A stretch of 12,264 bases of DNA from Candidatus Aenigmatarchaeota archaeon. GTDB taxonomy: Archaea; Aenigmatarchaeota; Aenigmatarchaeia; QMZP01. Numbering within the stretch: the stretch's first letter is position 1; the number at the start of each line of letters is the position of its first letter. Below the pieces are notes generated by a model. That model was not told the DNA's origin. It did not search any database and saw only the letters and a program-made list of their open reading frames with translations. Positions 7,311 to 12,264 of this stretch are shown piece by piece. The DNA lies in the NCBI GenBank assembly GCA_016202785.1, contig JACQOC010000112.1, forward strand, positions 1-12,264. The letters run 5' to 3'. The translations under genes and the position numbers were made by a program.

Positions 7311-7315
7311 AAAAA
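7311..7315 (-). terminator. T5 tract after rpoD, candidate terminator
   Basis: Immediately after the rpoD TAG the minus strand reads CCGTTTTTC. The tract has the same CCGTTTTT sequence and near-stop position as the one after rps12, and it lies before the next gene's own TATA box. It is a short T-run, so efficiency is uncertain. Confidence 0.35.
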
Positions 7316-7318
7316 CGG

Positions 7319-8083
7319 CTACAGCGCCTTCGCCTGCTTGGCGAACTCGTCCGCCCTTGCTTCCAGAACCTTGGCGGCCAGCGTGACGATGTCCTCCGGG
7401 GCCAGGCCGGAAACCGTTTCTACCCTAAACTGGAACTTGCTGCCGTCCATCTCAACCACATAGCCGTCGGCCATGCATTTGCCGCCTTCCAAATCTGCCT
7501 TGGTCACGTCAGCAATGGCCGGCTTGGCGCCTTTGGTATTGAGCAATCCGTCTGGGCAGCGCTCATACTTTTCGCCGTCCTTGGCCTTGCGCACCACCGG
7601 GTAGTATTGGTAGCTGGCTATGGCCGCCTGGTGCTTGGCATGCCTTACCCCCAGGCCGAGCCTGGCCTTAGCTTCCAGCTTGAGCGCCTGTTTCTCCAGC
7701 AGCTGGACGATCGGGAAGCGCGGATCCGTCGGTTTGGTGCCCTTGTTGGCCGCTTTCATGTCGCCGGAATAGACCGTGCACGGCCCCTTCTTCTCGATGA
7801 TGAACACGGCTTCGCAGTTGCTGCAGCCCTTGCCCTTGCAACTGCATTCGCTGGTCAAGTTGAAGTCTTTCGGGTCAAAAACGATCGGTATCAGGCCGAG
7901 CCGCTGCGCCAGCACCTCATCATATAATGCCGAGGTGTTGTCATGGAAATCGACCTCATCGACCGACAGCACCGGTATTTCGGCCACCATGATGCGGCGC
8001 ATGGCGTTGGCAAACGCGGGCGTCGTGCCTTCCAGCAGGAACTCCAGCCGGTCCGCCTTCTTGGAGATTATGGTTATGTCCAT
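7319..8083 (-). CDS. rpoD: DNA-directed RNA polymerase subunit D (Rpo3)
   Basis: 254 residues. Subunit D pairs with subunit L to form the assembly platform of archaeal RNA polymerase, equivalent to bacterial alpha and eukaryotic RPB3. The N-terminus carries the alpha-like dimerisation motif (TTPAFANAMRRIMVAEIP, 20-37) and ALYDEVLAQRLGLIPI. A zinc-loop motif C-x-C-x4-C-x2-C at Cys 80, 82, 87 and 90 resembles the RPB3 zinc loop. The insertion domain around 165-205, where some archaeal D subunits bind Fe-S clusters, has only Cys 176 and 203, too few for a cluster. The ATG at 8083 is preceded by GAGGT at suitable spacing and also lies about 27 nt from a TATA-like sequence inside an inverted repeat. 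In most archaea rpoD sits with S13-S4-S11; here it follows nusA by 31 nt. Confidence 0.96.
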   Translation of the reverse strand: MDITIISKKADRLEFLLEGTTPAFANAMRRIMVAEIPVLSVDEVDFHDNTSALYDEVLAQRLGLIPIVFDPKDFNLTSECSCKGKGCSNCEAVFIIEKKGPCTVYSGDMKAANKGTKPTDPRFPIVQLLEKQALKLEAKARLGLGVRHAKHQAAIASYQYYPVVRKAKDGEKYERCPDGLLNTKGAKPAIADVTKADLEGGKCMADGYVVEMDGSKFQFRVETVSGLAPEDIVTLAAKVLEARADEFAKQAKAL

Positions 8084-8100
8084 GCTTACCTCTATTGGGC

Positions 8101-8124
8101 GCGGGCAAATATATCTATGCCCGC
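8101..8124. promoter_or_regulatory. Perfect inverted repeat framing a TATA-like sequence before rpoD
   Basis: GCGGGCA (8101-8107) and TGCCCGC (8118-8124) are perfect 7-bp arms around a 10-bp AT-rich centre. On the minus strand the centre reads TAGATATATT: it contains the nusA TAG stop, and ATATATTT (8114-8107) is centred 27-28 nt before the rpoD ATG. It may be an internal rpoD promoter with an operator, an RNA hairpin between the two genes, or both. Confidence 0.5.
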
Positions 8125-8522
8125 AGTTTCACATCCTCGACGTTGAAGTGGCGCTTGAGTATGGCCTTGATCGCCTTTATGTTGCTGCCGCGCCTGCCTA
8201 TCACTCTGGACTTGTCGGCCAACGGAACCGACACCATGGCATAACCGTTCTCCAGCTTGATTTCCAAAGTGCCGGGTATCATGCCCTTGATCATGTCCAG
8301 CGCGTTGTCATGGTAGCCGAACAGCTTGACATTCTTGTGGAAGATCTTGCGCAGCCGGCTTACTGTCGAGCCGCTCTTGCCGATGGCCAGCGTCATCTTG
8401 TCCGGGTCGACCAGGAAATAGATGCAGTCTTCAGTCGACATGCAGTCCCGGGGCTGGATGCCGGTCACCTTCACGAAAGCAGCTATGGTACGTATGGCGT
8501 CAGTGTCAAGCTTCACAGTCAT
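8115..8522 (-). CDS. nusA: Archaeal NusA-like transcription factor (two KH domains)
   Basis: 135 residues, the usual size of archaeal NusA-like proteins, which lack the N-terminal polymerase-binding and S1 domains of bacterial NusA. Two KH RNA-binding domains are visible. The first has the GxxG loop GKSG at 48-51 (LAIGKSGSTVSRLRK). The second has GRRG at 109-112 (VIGRRGSNIKAIK). The role, by family, is RNA binding linked to transcription elongation or rRNA synthesis. The start overlaps the eL30 stop in an ATGA, as expected for the conserved eL30-nusA pair, with GGTGGGA upstream. Its TAG stop lies within an inverted repeat that reaches into the gap before rpoD. Confidence 0.94.
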   Translation of the reverse strand: MTVKLDTDAIRTIAAFVKVTGIQPRDCMSTEDCIYFLVDPDKMTLAIGKSGSTVSRLRKIFHKNVKLFGYHDNALDMIKGMIPGTLEIKLENGYAMVSVPLADKSRVIGRRGSNIKAIKAILKRHFNVEDVKLRA

Positions 8523-9055
8523 TTTCTTATTCCCACCATCAGCACGTTGAACGGTTTCCCACAGATTTCGCCCAGCCGGACCGAGTTGTGCTCCAGCCTG
8601 GTCATCTCGACTTCTGATATTGACACATAGTGGCTTAAATCCTTTACCAGCAGGGCCGGGCAGTTGGCGGCGTACATTACTGCGCCCAAGGCGTCGTGTT
8701 TCAGGCCAGCCACGGTGCGGTTGGTGCCGATCACCAGCTTGCCGGCCTTGACCGCTTCGTTGATCTTGCGCTGCAACAGCTTGGCCGCCTTTTCCGCCTC
8801 GTCCAGCTTGCGCGCCGCCATTTCCTCCTGGCTCTCTTCGTCCGGCGCTATGCTCTCCGGGACGGCGCCTTTTTGGCCCAGGTCTTCGGTCAGGTCAATG
8901 GTGTCAGACTTCTTCACCTTGCCGGTCTTTTTGGCCCGCTTGATCTTGGCGCCCGGCTTGGCCGTCCCGGCCTTGGCCGGTTTTTTGGCCTTCTTGGCCG
9001 CCGCCTGTTCCTCGGCCGGTGCGGCCTCAATTTTCTTGGCTTTCTTGGCTGGCAT
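8519..9055 (-). CDS. rpl30e: Large ribosomal subunit protein eL30 with long N-terminal extension
   Basis: 178 residues. The L7Ae/L30e RNA-binding fold occupies about 90-178 (KLVIGTNRTVAGLKHDALG, AANCPALLVKDL, VRLGEICGKPFNVLMVGI). Archaeal eL30 is usually about 100 residues, so the first 89 are an addition: residues 1-50 are Lys/Ala/Pro-rich and strongly basic (PAKKAKKIEAAPAEEQ, KIKRAKKTGKVKK), and 51-90 are acidic. The outer ATG at 9055 lies 1 nt after the uS8 stop but has no Shine-Dalgarno. An in-frame ATG at 8821 (Met79) follows AGGAGG by only 2 nt and would give a 100-residue eL30 of canonical size. I keep the long form because the frame stays open and its composition is that of a disordered basic tail. 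It overlaps nusA by 4 nt. Confidence 0.9.
   Translation of the reverse strand: MPAKKAKKIEAAPAEEQAAAKKAKKPAKAGTAKPGAKIKRAKKTGKVKKSDTIDLTEDLGQKGAVPESIAPDEESQEEMAARKLDEAEKAAKLLQRKINEAVKAGKLVIGTNRTVAGLKHDALGAVMYAANCPALLVKDLSHYVSISEVEMTRLEHNSVRLGEICGKPFNVLMVGIRK
8819..8829 (-). promoter_or_regulatory. Internal Shine-Dalgarno and ATG within eL30
   Basis: On the minus strand AGGAGG (8829-8824) is followed after two bases by ATG (8821-8819), in frame with eL30 at Met79. Initiation there would yield an eL30 core of standard length. The spacing is shorter than the usual 5-9 nt, and the bases also encode Gln-Glu-Glu, so the match may be chance. Confidence 0.3.
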
Positions 9056-9056
9056 A

Positions 9057-9443
9057 TCAGTAAACGTAGCCGAGCAGCCTCCCGCCGGTGCCCTCCTGGC
9101 GCGCCTGGTTGTGGCCCATGACGCCCTTGGACGTGGTCAGGATCAGCAGGCCGATGTTAAAAGCCGGCAGGTAGCGTTTCTCATACTTGGCCAGGTCGGA
9201 CAGCCGTACGTCGAAATGCGGCAGGATGACGTTGCAGTCGTTGATGCGCTTGGTGAGTTTCACGCGGTACACGCCGCCTTTGCCGTCTTCCACGTATTCG
9301 GCATCTTGGATGTAGCCATGTTTTTTCATGACCTCCAGCACATCCTTGACCAGATTGCTGGCCTTGACGCTGCACTCCGGCCGGCCGATCTTCTCAAAAT
9401 TCTTCAGCATGCTGAACGCGTCAGCCAAAGTGTTGTGGCGCAT
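9057..9443 (-). CDS. rps8: Small ribosomal subunit protein uS8
   Basis: 128 residues, the normal archaeal length. uS8 binds the central domain of 16S rRNA and is needed for early 30S assembly. Landmarks are the start MRHNTLADAFSMLKNFEKIG and the C-terminal rRNA-binding stretch TTSKGVMGHNQARQEGTGG ending in LLGYVY. The ATG at 9443, 4 nt after the uS14 stop, is chosen because it matches the family N-terminus; a TTG at 9482 would add 13 residues not found in the family. There is no clear Shine-Dalgarno, so translation probably depends on coupling to uS14. uL6 would normally follow; here eL30 does. Confidence 0.95.
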   Translation of the reverse strand: MRHNTLADAFSMLKNFEKIGRPECSVKASNLVKDVLEVMKKHGYIQDAEYVEDGKGGVYRVKLTKRINDCNVILPHFDVRLSDLAKYEKRYLPAFNIGLLILTTSKGVMGHNQARQEGTGGRLLGYVY

Positions 9444-9447
9444 AAGG

Positions 9448-9675
9448 TCAGTGATACTTGGTCCATCCCAGCCGCTCGGCAAATTCGCGGAAGCACTGCC
9501 GGCAATAAAGCAGCTTATATTTCTGGATCACGCCGTCGTGCCGGCCGCAGTTGCGGCAAACCCGGCTGCCGCGGCCAAACTTCCGATCCCTAGGCGTGCT
9601 GAAGCGCAGGAAGCGTTTCAGCTTCACCGGCTTGCCTTCGATCTGCTTCTTCACTTTTTCGAACGTGAATCCCAT
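9448..9675 (-). CDS. rps14: Small ribosomal subunit protein uS14, zinc-binding, N-terminally extended
   Basis: 75 residues. The core (about 31-75) is the archaeal zinc form of uS14, with C40-x2-C43 and C58-x2-C61 (SRVCRNCGRHDG, YCRQCFREFAERLG). It is an assembly protein of the 30S head. Many archaeal versions are only about 50-56 residues; here about 25 extra residues precede the core (EKVKKQIEGKPVKLKRFLRF). I recall similar Lys-rich openings in DPANN uS14 proteins, but cannot check it. The ATG at 9675 lies 25 nt inside the TIM-barrel gene, with AGGA about 8 nt upstream. An internal GTG (Val17) is a less likely start. It is followed by uS8 after 4 nt. Confidence 0.93.
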   Translation of the reverse strand: MGFTFEKVKKQIEGKPVKLKRFLRFSTPRDRKFGRGSRVCRNCGRHDGVIQKYKLLYCRQCFREFAERLGWTKYH

Positions 9676-10466
9676 GCTCTCATCCTGCCCATGACGCCCG
9701 ACCGGCGCAGGAACTCCAGGCTTTGCACAAGATCCGGCCGAGACATGTTCTCGATTATGGCCGGACCCTTAAAGCCATGCTGCTTGGCGGTGCTGAAAAC
9801 CGCGCGCCAGTCGATGTTGCCAGTGCCCAACGGCCAGTGGCGGTCGCCGCGGCCGTCGTTGTCATGGATATGCATATTTGCGACAATACCCTTAAATGCT
9901 TTCAACAACGTTTTGTAGTGCCCCTTGCCGGATATGTTCCAGTGACCGATGTCCATCGTTACCTGCAGGTCGAAGGCGTCGACAAATGCGCGTAGATCGT
10001 CAGCAGTGTTGAACGGCTCGACGTTCTCGATGGCCAACGTGACATCGGCACGCTTTGCCGCTCGGGCCAAGGTTGCATACTCCTTCTGCGCGACGCGCTG
10101 CAAGCGCGCCACATAATCGATGGTCTCCGGCCAGGCCGGGTAGGGCGGATGGACGGTAAGCATGGCCATGCCGGATATGGAAGCGAATCGTATCGACTCC
10201 AGCATCAGCTTGCGCGTCGCTGCCTGCCGGTACGGGTTGAAATCGACCGCGCTGGCCAGGTATGGTAGATGGCCGGACAGGCTGATGCCTTTCTCTTCCG
10301 CCTGCCGGCGCAGCTGGCGCGCAGCTTTGGCGGTCAGGAAGGGCGGTGAAGTGTAGTACTCGAAAACAATGTCCAGCCATTTGGCGCTGTTCTCTTGCGC
10401 GAAATCCAGCCAGCTTGACAAGCTGGCCTTCTCCCAGGCGACGTTTTGCACCCCGATCGCTAGCAT
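9651..10466 (-). CDS. Xylose isomerase-like TIM barrel, endonuclease IV-type metal site
   Basis: 271 residues of the AP endonuclease 2/sugar phosphate isomerase superfamily. All nine metal-ligand positions of the endonuclease IV trinuclear zinc site have counterparts: H66 (SGHLPY), H106 (TVHPPY), E147 (AIENVEP), D172 and H175 (MDIGH), H201 (HIHDND), D208 and H210 (GDRHWPLGTG) and E239 (IIEN). This supports a metal-dependent enzyme: an AP-site or structure-specific nuclease, or a sugar phosphate isomerase/epimerase. The barrel fold is firm, the substrate is not. The ATG at 10466 is chosen over the TTG at 10484 because AAGGA precedes it by a few bases; that Shine-Dalgarno lies in a predicted hairpin. 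It sits between uL5 (31 nt) and uS14 (25-nt overlap), so it is transcribed with ribosomal proteins, where no such gene is normal. Confidence 0.88.
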   Translation of the reverse strand: MLAIGVQNVAWEKASLSSWLDFAQENSAKWLDIVFEYYTSPPFLTAKAARQLRRQAEEKGISLSGHLPYLASAVDFNPYRQAATRKLMLESIRFASISGMAMLTVHPPYPAWPETIDYVARLQRVAQKEYATLARAAKRADVTLAIENVEPFNTADDLRAFVDAFDLQVTMDIGHWNISGKGHYKTLLKAFKGIVANMHIHDNDGRGDRHWPLGTGNIDWRAVFSTAKQHGFKGPAIIENMSRPDLVQSLEFLRRSGVMGRMRAWDSRSKK

Positions 10467-10470
10467 AGTT

Positions 10471-10487
10471 TCCTTGCCCAGCAAGAA
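10471..10487 (-). promoter_or_regulatory. Hairpin over the Shine-Dalgarno of the TIM-barrel gene
   Basis: On the minus strand TTCTTGC (10487-10481) can pair with GCAAGGA (10477-10471) across a 3-nt TGG loop: seven pairs, one of them G-U. The right arm contains the AAGGA ribosome-binding site used by the ATG at 10466. Folding would hide this site, so the enzyme may be made at a lower or conditional rate compared with the flanking ribosomal proteins. Confidence 0.45.
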
Positions 10488-10497
10488 GCAACAATCC

Positions 10498-11016
10498 CTA
10501 TTCCTGGGACACCACTACCCCCAGGCCGGTGGCGAAGGCGATGGCATCTTCCTTGGTGATCTGGTGCGCCTTGCCGACTTTGGCCGGCCGCAGCTTGCGC
10601 CGCTTTACCCGGTATCCTGGCCGCTCCAGCGTGACCGCTACGTCTAGTCCCATGATGCCGACGTCGGGGTCGTATTTCATGCCCGGGATGTTGATGTACT
10701 CTTCGATGCCGAAAGCGAAATTGCCGTACTTGTCGAAATTGCCCGGCTTCAGCCTGCGCTCCTTCGCATCCAGCAGCTTCTTGAGGACGGCCATGGCCGC
10801 GGCGCCGCGCAAAGTTACCTTGGTTCCGATCGGCTTGCCCTTGGGCGTGCCGAACGTGGTCCGCTCATGCGCATTGGTGGTGACCGGCTTGGCGCCGGCT
10901 ATTCTTTCCAGGACCAGTTTGGCCTTGTCCAGCTTCTCGCCGGCTTCGCCAGCGCCGATGTTGAGCGTCAGCTTGGCCACCCGGATTGCGCGCATGGAAT
11001 TGGCTGCGGTTTTCAT
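10498..11016 (-). CDS. rpl5: Large ribosomal subunit protein uL5
   Basis: 172 residues, standard for archaea. uL5 binds 5S rRNA in the central protuberance and contacts the P-site tRNA. Landmarks are VAKLTLNIGAGEAGEKL, KPIGTKVTLRG, NFAFGIEEYINIPGMKYDPD (99-118) and GLDVAVTLERPGYRVKRRK. The start ATG at 11016 overlaps the eS4 stop as ATGA and has a strong AAGGAG five bases upstream. uS14 normally follows directly; here a TIM-barrel gene is interposed. Confidence 0.97.
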   Translation of the reverse strand: MKTAANSMRAIRVAKLTLNIGAGEAGEKLDKAKLVLERIAGAKPVTTNAHERTTFGTPKGKPIGTKVTLRGAAAMAVLKKLLDAKERRLKPGNFDKYGNFAFGIEEYINIPGMKYDPDVGIMGLDVAVTLERPGYRVKRRKLRPAKVGKAHQITKEDAIAFATGLGVVVSQE

Positions 11017-11762
11017 GCCGGCTCCTTCTTCTTGCGCACGGCCTTCTTCTTGGCGCCGGCCGCAGCCATTGCCAGGCCGAGGTCCGTCGGTTCGCCAGCA
11101 ACGACGTACTGGGCGACAGTCTTTATGTCTTCACCGTCTGCCGCCAGCACGATCGTGCCCCGTTCCAGCATGGTCGTCCGTTTCTTTATCGAGCTGATGG
11201 TGCCGATGCGGCCGGCATTGCGGCCGTCGATGACGAAAGCGGTTTCATTTTCCGCGAACGGATAGTGCTTGACGATTTTCTGCGCCGGCACCTGCAGCAG
11301 CAGGCTGTCCCCCACTTTGTATTTGGCTTCCTTGGCCAGCAGCGTGCGGCCGTCATGCAGGCCTAGCTGCACACCGCCTTTCGGCAGCACGGTCTTGCTC
11401 CGGATCACGCACAGCTTGCTGGCCGCGCTGGACGCATCGATGGCCTGCAACTCCAGGCCGTCCTTGCTTGGCACCATGCGGTAATGGGAGCCGATTTCCG
11501 GCATGGATAAGGAATCGAACAGGCCGACCGGGAAATGCAGGTCCTTACGCGGTTTGCCGTCGACCAGGACCTTGCCGGCCGTGATGGCCGACCTTGCCTC
11601 CCGGGCGGTCTCGGCCAGGCCCAATACGTCCCTTAACGCGGTAAGCAGGGTCATGGACCTATTCTTCGGGTGCGGCCCGGGCTTCGGCACGGCCGCAAAC
11701 ACCTTGGTCTTGGTCGGCAGCTTCCAGAACTTCGGGGCCGACAGCCGTTTCAGGTGCTTCAT
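11013..11762 (-). CDS. rps4e: Small ribosomal subunit protein eS4
   Basis: 249 residues, the usual eS4 size. This family is found in archaea and eukaryotes and not bacteria, so it is one of the best domain markers here. The N-terminus MKHLKRLSAPKFWKLPTK is diagnostic. An S4 RNA-binding domain lies at about 43-85 (LVDGKPRKDLHFPVGLFD), a central eS4 domain follows, and a KOW-like motif lies near 180-193 (GRNAGRIGTISSI). The C-terminus is Ala/Lys-rich. It overlaps uL24 upstream and uL5 downstream by 4 nt each (ATGA). GGAG lies 7 nt before its start, so it can be translated both by coupling and independently. Confidence 0.97.
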   Translation of the reverse strand: MKHLKRLSAPKFWKLPTKTKVFAAVPKPGPHPKNRSMTLLTALRDVLGLAETAREARSAITAGKVLVDGKPRKDLHFPVGLFDSLSMPEIGSHYRMVPSKDGLELQAIDASSAASKLCVIRSKTVLPKGGVQLGLHDGRTLLAKEAKYKVGDSLLLQVPAQKIVKHYPFAENETAFVIDGRNAGRIGTISSIKKRTTMLERGTIVLAADGEDIKTVAQYVVAGEPTDLGLAMAAAGAKKKAVRKKKEPA

Positions 11763-12190
11763 TTTTTGTCTCCAACGGTTGCGGCCGCCTTGGCCTTGTT
11801 GGCTGCGACCGCAAGGCGGTTGAGCTTGGCGGCCCGCTGCTTGTCCTCTAGGTATAAGTCAATAAGCCTGACGTTGCTGGCCTTTATCGGTTTCATGGCC
11901 TCCGTGCCAGAAACTTTCTTAACCGCGATGCCCTCGATATAAACCGCGCTGTTCTTTGTATCCACCCTGGCGATTTTTCCGCGCAGGCCCTTGCTGGTGC
12001 CGCGCATGACCTCAACTGAGTCGTCTTTCCTGGCCACCAGGCTCCTAATCCCGTATTTGGCCCGCAGCTCTTTGCTGAGATGGACCGACAAGAAGGCCTT
12101 GCGCACGTGCTGCGGCGCATTGTACCGGTACTTGCGCTGCTTGCGCGGCTGCACGCTTCTCACCCAGTTGCTGGACCATTCCTGGCGCAT
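11759..12190 (-). CDS. rpl24: Large ribosomal subunit protein uL24
   Basis: 143 residues, the long archaeal/eukaryotic form. uL24 is an early assembly protein of the 50S subunit, bound near the exit tunnel. Landmarks are QPRKQRKYRYNAPQHVRKAF, LSKELRAKYGIRSL, and the KOW motif at about 53-78 (ARKDDSVEVMRGTSKGLRG). The C-terminus is Ala/Lys-rich. The ATG at 12190 is preceded by AGGAG four bases upstream. The AT-rich region upstream suggests this gene starts a transcription unit here, whereas uL14 usually precedes it in archaea; the window ends too soon to see what lies beyond. Confidence 0.97.
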   Translation of the reverse strand: MRQEWSSNWVRSVQPRKQRKYRYNAPQHVRKAFLSVHLSKELRAKYGIRSLVARKDDSVEVMRGTSKGLRGKIARVDTKNSAVYIEGIAVKKVSGTEAMKPIKASNVRLIDLYLEDKQRAAKLNRLAVAANKAKAAATVGDKK

Positions 12191-12194
12191 AGCT

Positions 12195-12264
12195 CTCCTA
12201 GATTATTCGCTCCGGCGTTATATATATGAAATATTAGTAGTATAGTGCGGCATTGCTTTTTAAA
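12195..12264 (-). promoter_or_regulatory. Likely promoter and leader of the ribosomal operon
   Basis: The 74 nt before rpl24 are AT-rich in a GC-rich region. On the minus strand three TATA-like candidates appear: CATATATATAA (12228-12218), AATATTT (12235-12229) and TTTAAAAAG (12264-12256). The first would place the TSS at the edge of the AGGAG Shine-Dalgarno (12199-12195). The second or third would give leaders of about 17 or 45 nt that keep it intact and are therefore more likely. Confidence 0.5.

Noticed and set aside
9444..9482. TTG start for uS8 adding 13 residues
   Set aside because: The added residues do not belong to uS8, and the ATG at 9443 matches the family N-terminus.
8664..9593. 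A 309-codon + strand open frame across eL30, uS8 and uS14
   Set aside because: It spans three well-identified opposite-strand genes and has no recognisable content.
10467..10484. TTG start for the TIM-barrel protein adding 6 residues
   Set aside because: The ATG at 10466 has AAGGA just upstream and opens the first beta strand directly.
1..12264. tRNA, rRNA, CRISPR, insertion sequence or attachment site
   Set aside because: Genes fill nearly the whole window, with gaps of about 106 nt or less; no cloverleaf, direct-repeat array, transposase or terminal inverted repeats were seen.

Overview
The window is archaeal chromosome, GC-rich by eye. The evidence is archaeal-type ribosomal proteins (eS4, eL30, the long archaeal uL24 and uS12), a NusA-like protein made only of two KH domains, RNA polymerase subunit D, TATA boxes about 25 nt upstream of start codons, and surface proteins with PGF-pre-PGF and macroglobulin-like domains. 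Gene order is far from the usual archaeal arrangement, and uS14 has an N-terminal extension of a kind I associate with DPANN archaea. I therefore suspect a DPANN or similarly rearranged lineage, but I cannot place it firmly.

Layout, left to right. Bases 2-382 (+) are the 3' end of a bacterial-type class I ribonucleotide reductase small subunit. Its stop codon abuts the stop of a convergent gene. Bases 383-6417 (-) are a two-gene surface operon: a secreted, heavily sequon-bearing 1536-residue protein of tandem beta-sandwich domains with no membrane anchor, overlapping by 4 nt a 475-residue PGF-pre-PGF protein that has a C-terminal membrane anchor. Bases 6524-12190 (-) are an information-processing block, in transcription order: uL24, eS4, uL5, a xylose isomerase/endonuclease IV-like TIM barrel, uS14, uS8, eL30, NusA-like, RpoD, a two-helix membrane protein, and uS12.

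The genes from uL24 to NusA are tightly coupled: several ATGA overlaps, a 25-nt overlap and gaps of 1 to 31 nt. They probably form one transcription unit, possibly starting at an AT-rich promoter region at 12195-12264. rpoD, the membrane protein gene and rps12 each seem to have their own TATA box 25 to 28 nt before the ATG, suggesting leaderless mRNAs. T5 tracts follow the rpoD and rps12 stops. The block joins pieces normally found in three archaeal clusters (spc, rpo/str and rpoD).

The points most worth a second look are: uS12 altered in two near-universal decoding-centre loops; a TIM barrel with all nine endonuclease IV-type metal ligands inside the ribosomal operon, its Shine-Dalgarno sequence inside a hairpin; eL30 with an 89-residue extension and an internal start behind AGGAGG; a perfect inverted repeat framing the likely rpoD TATA box; and the paired surface proteins. 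No tRNA, rRNA, CRISPR array or insertion sequence was seen, and there is no gene-free stretch over 300 bases.
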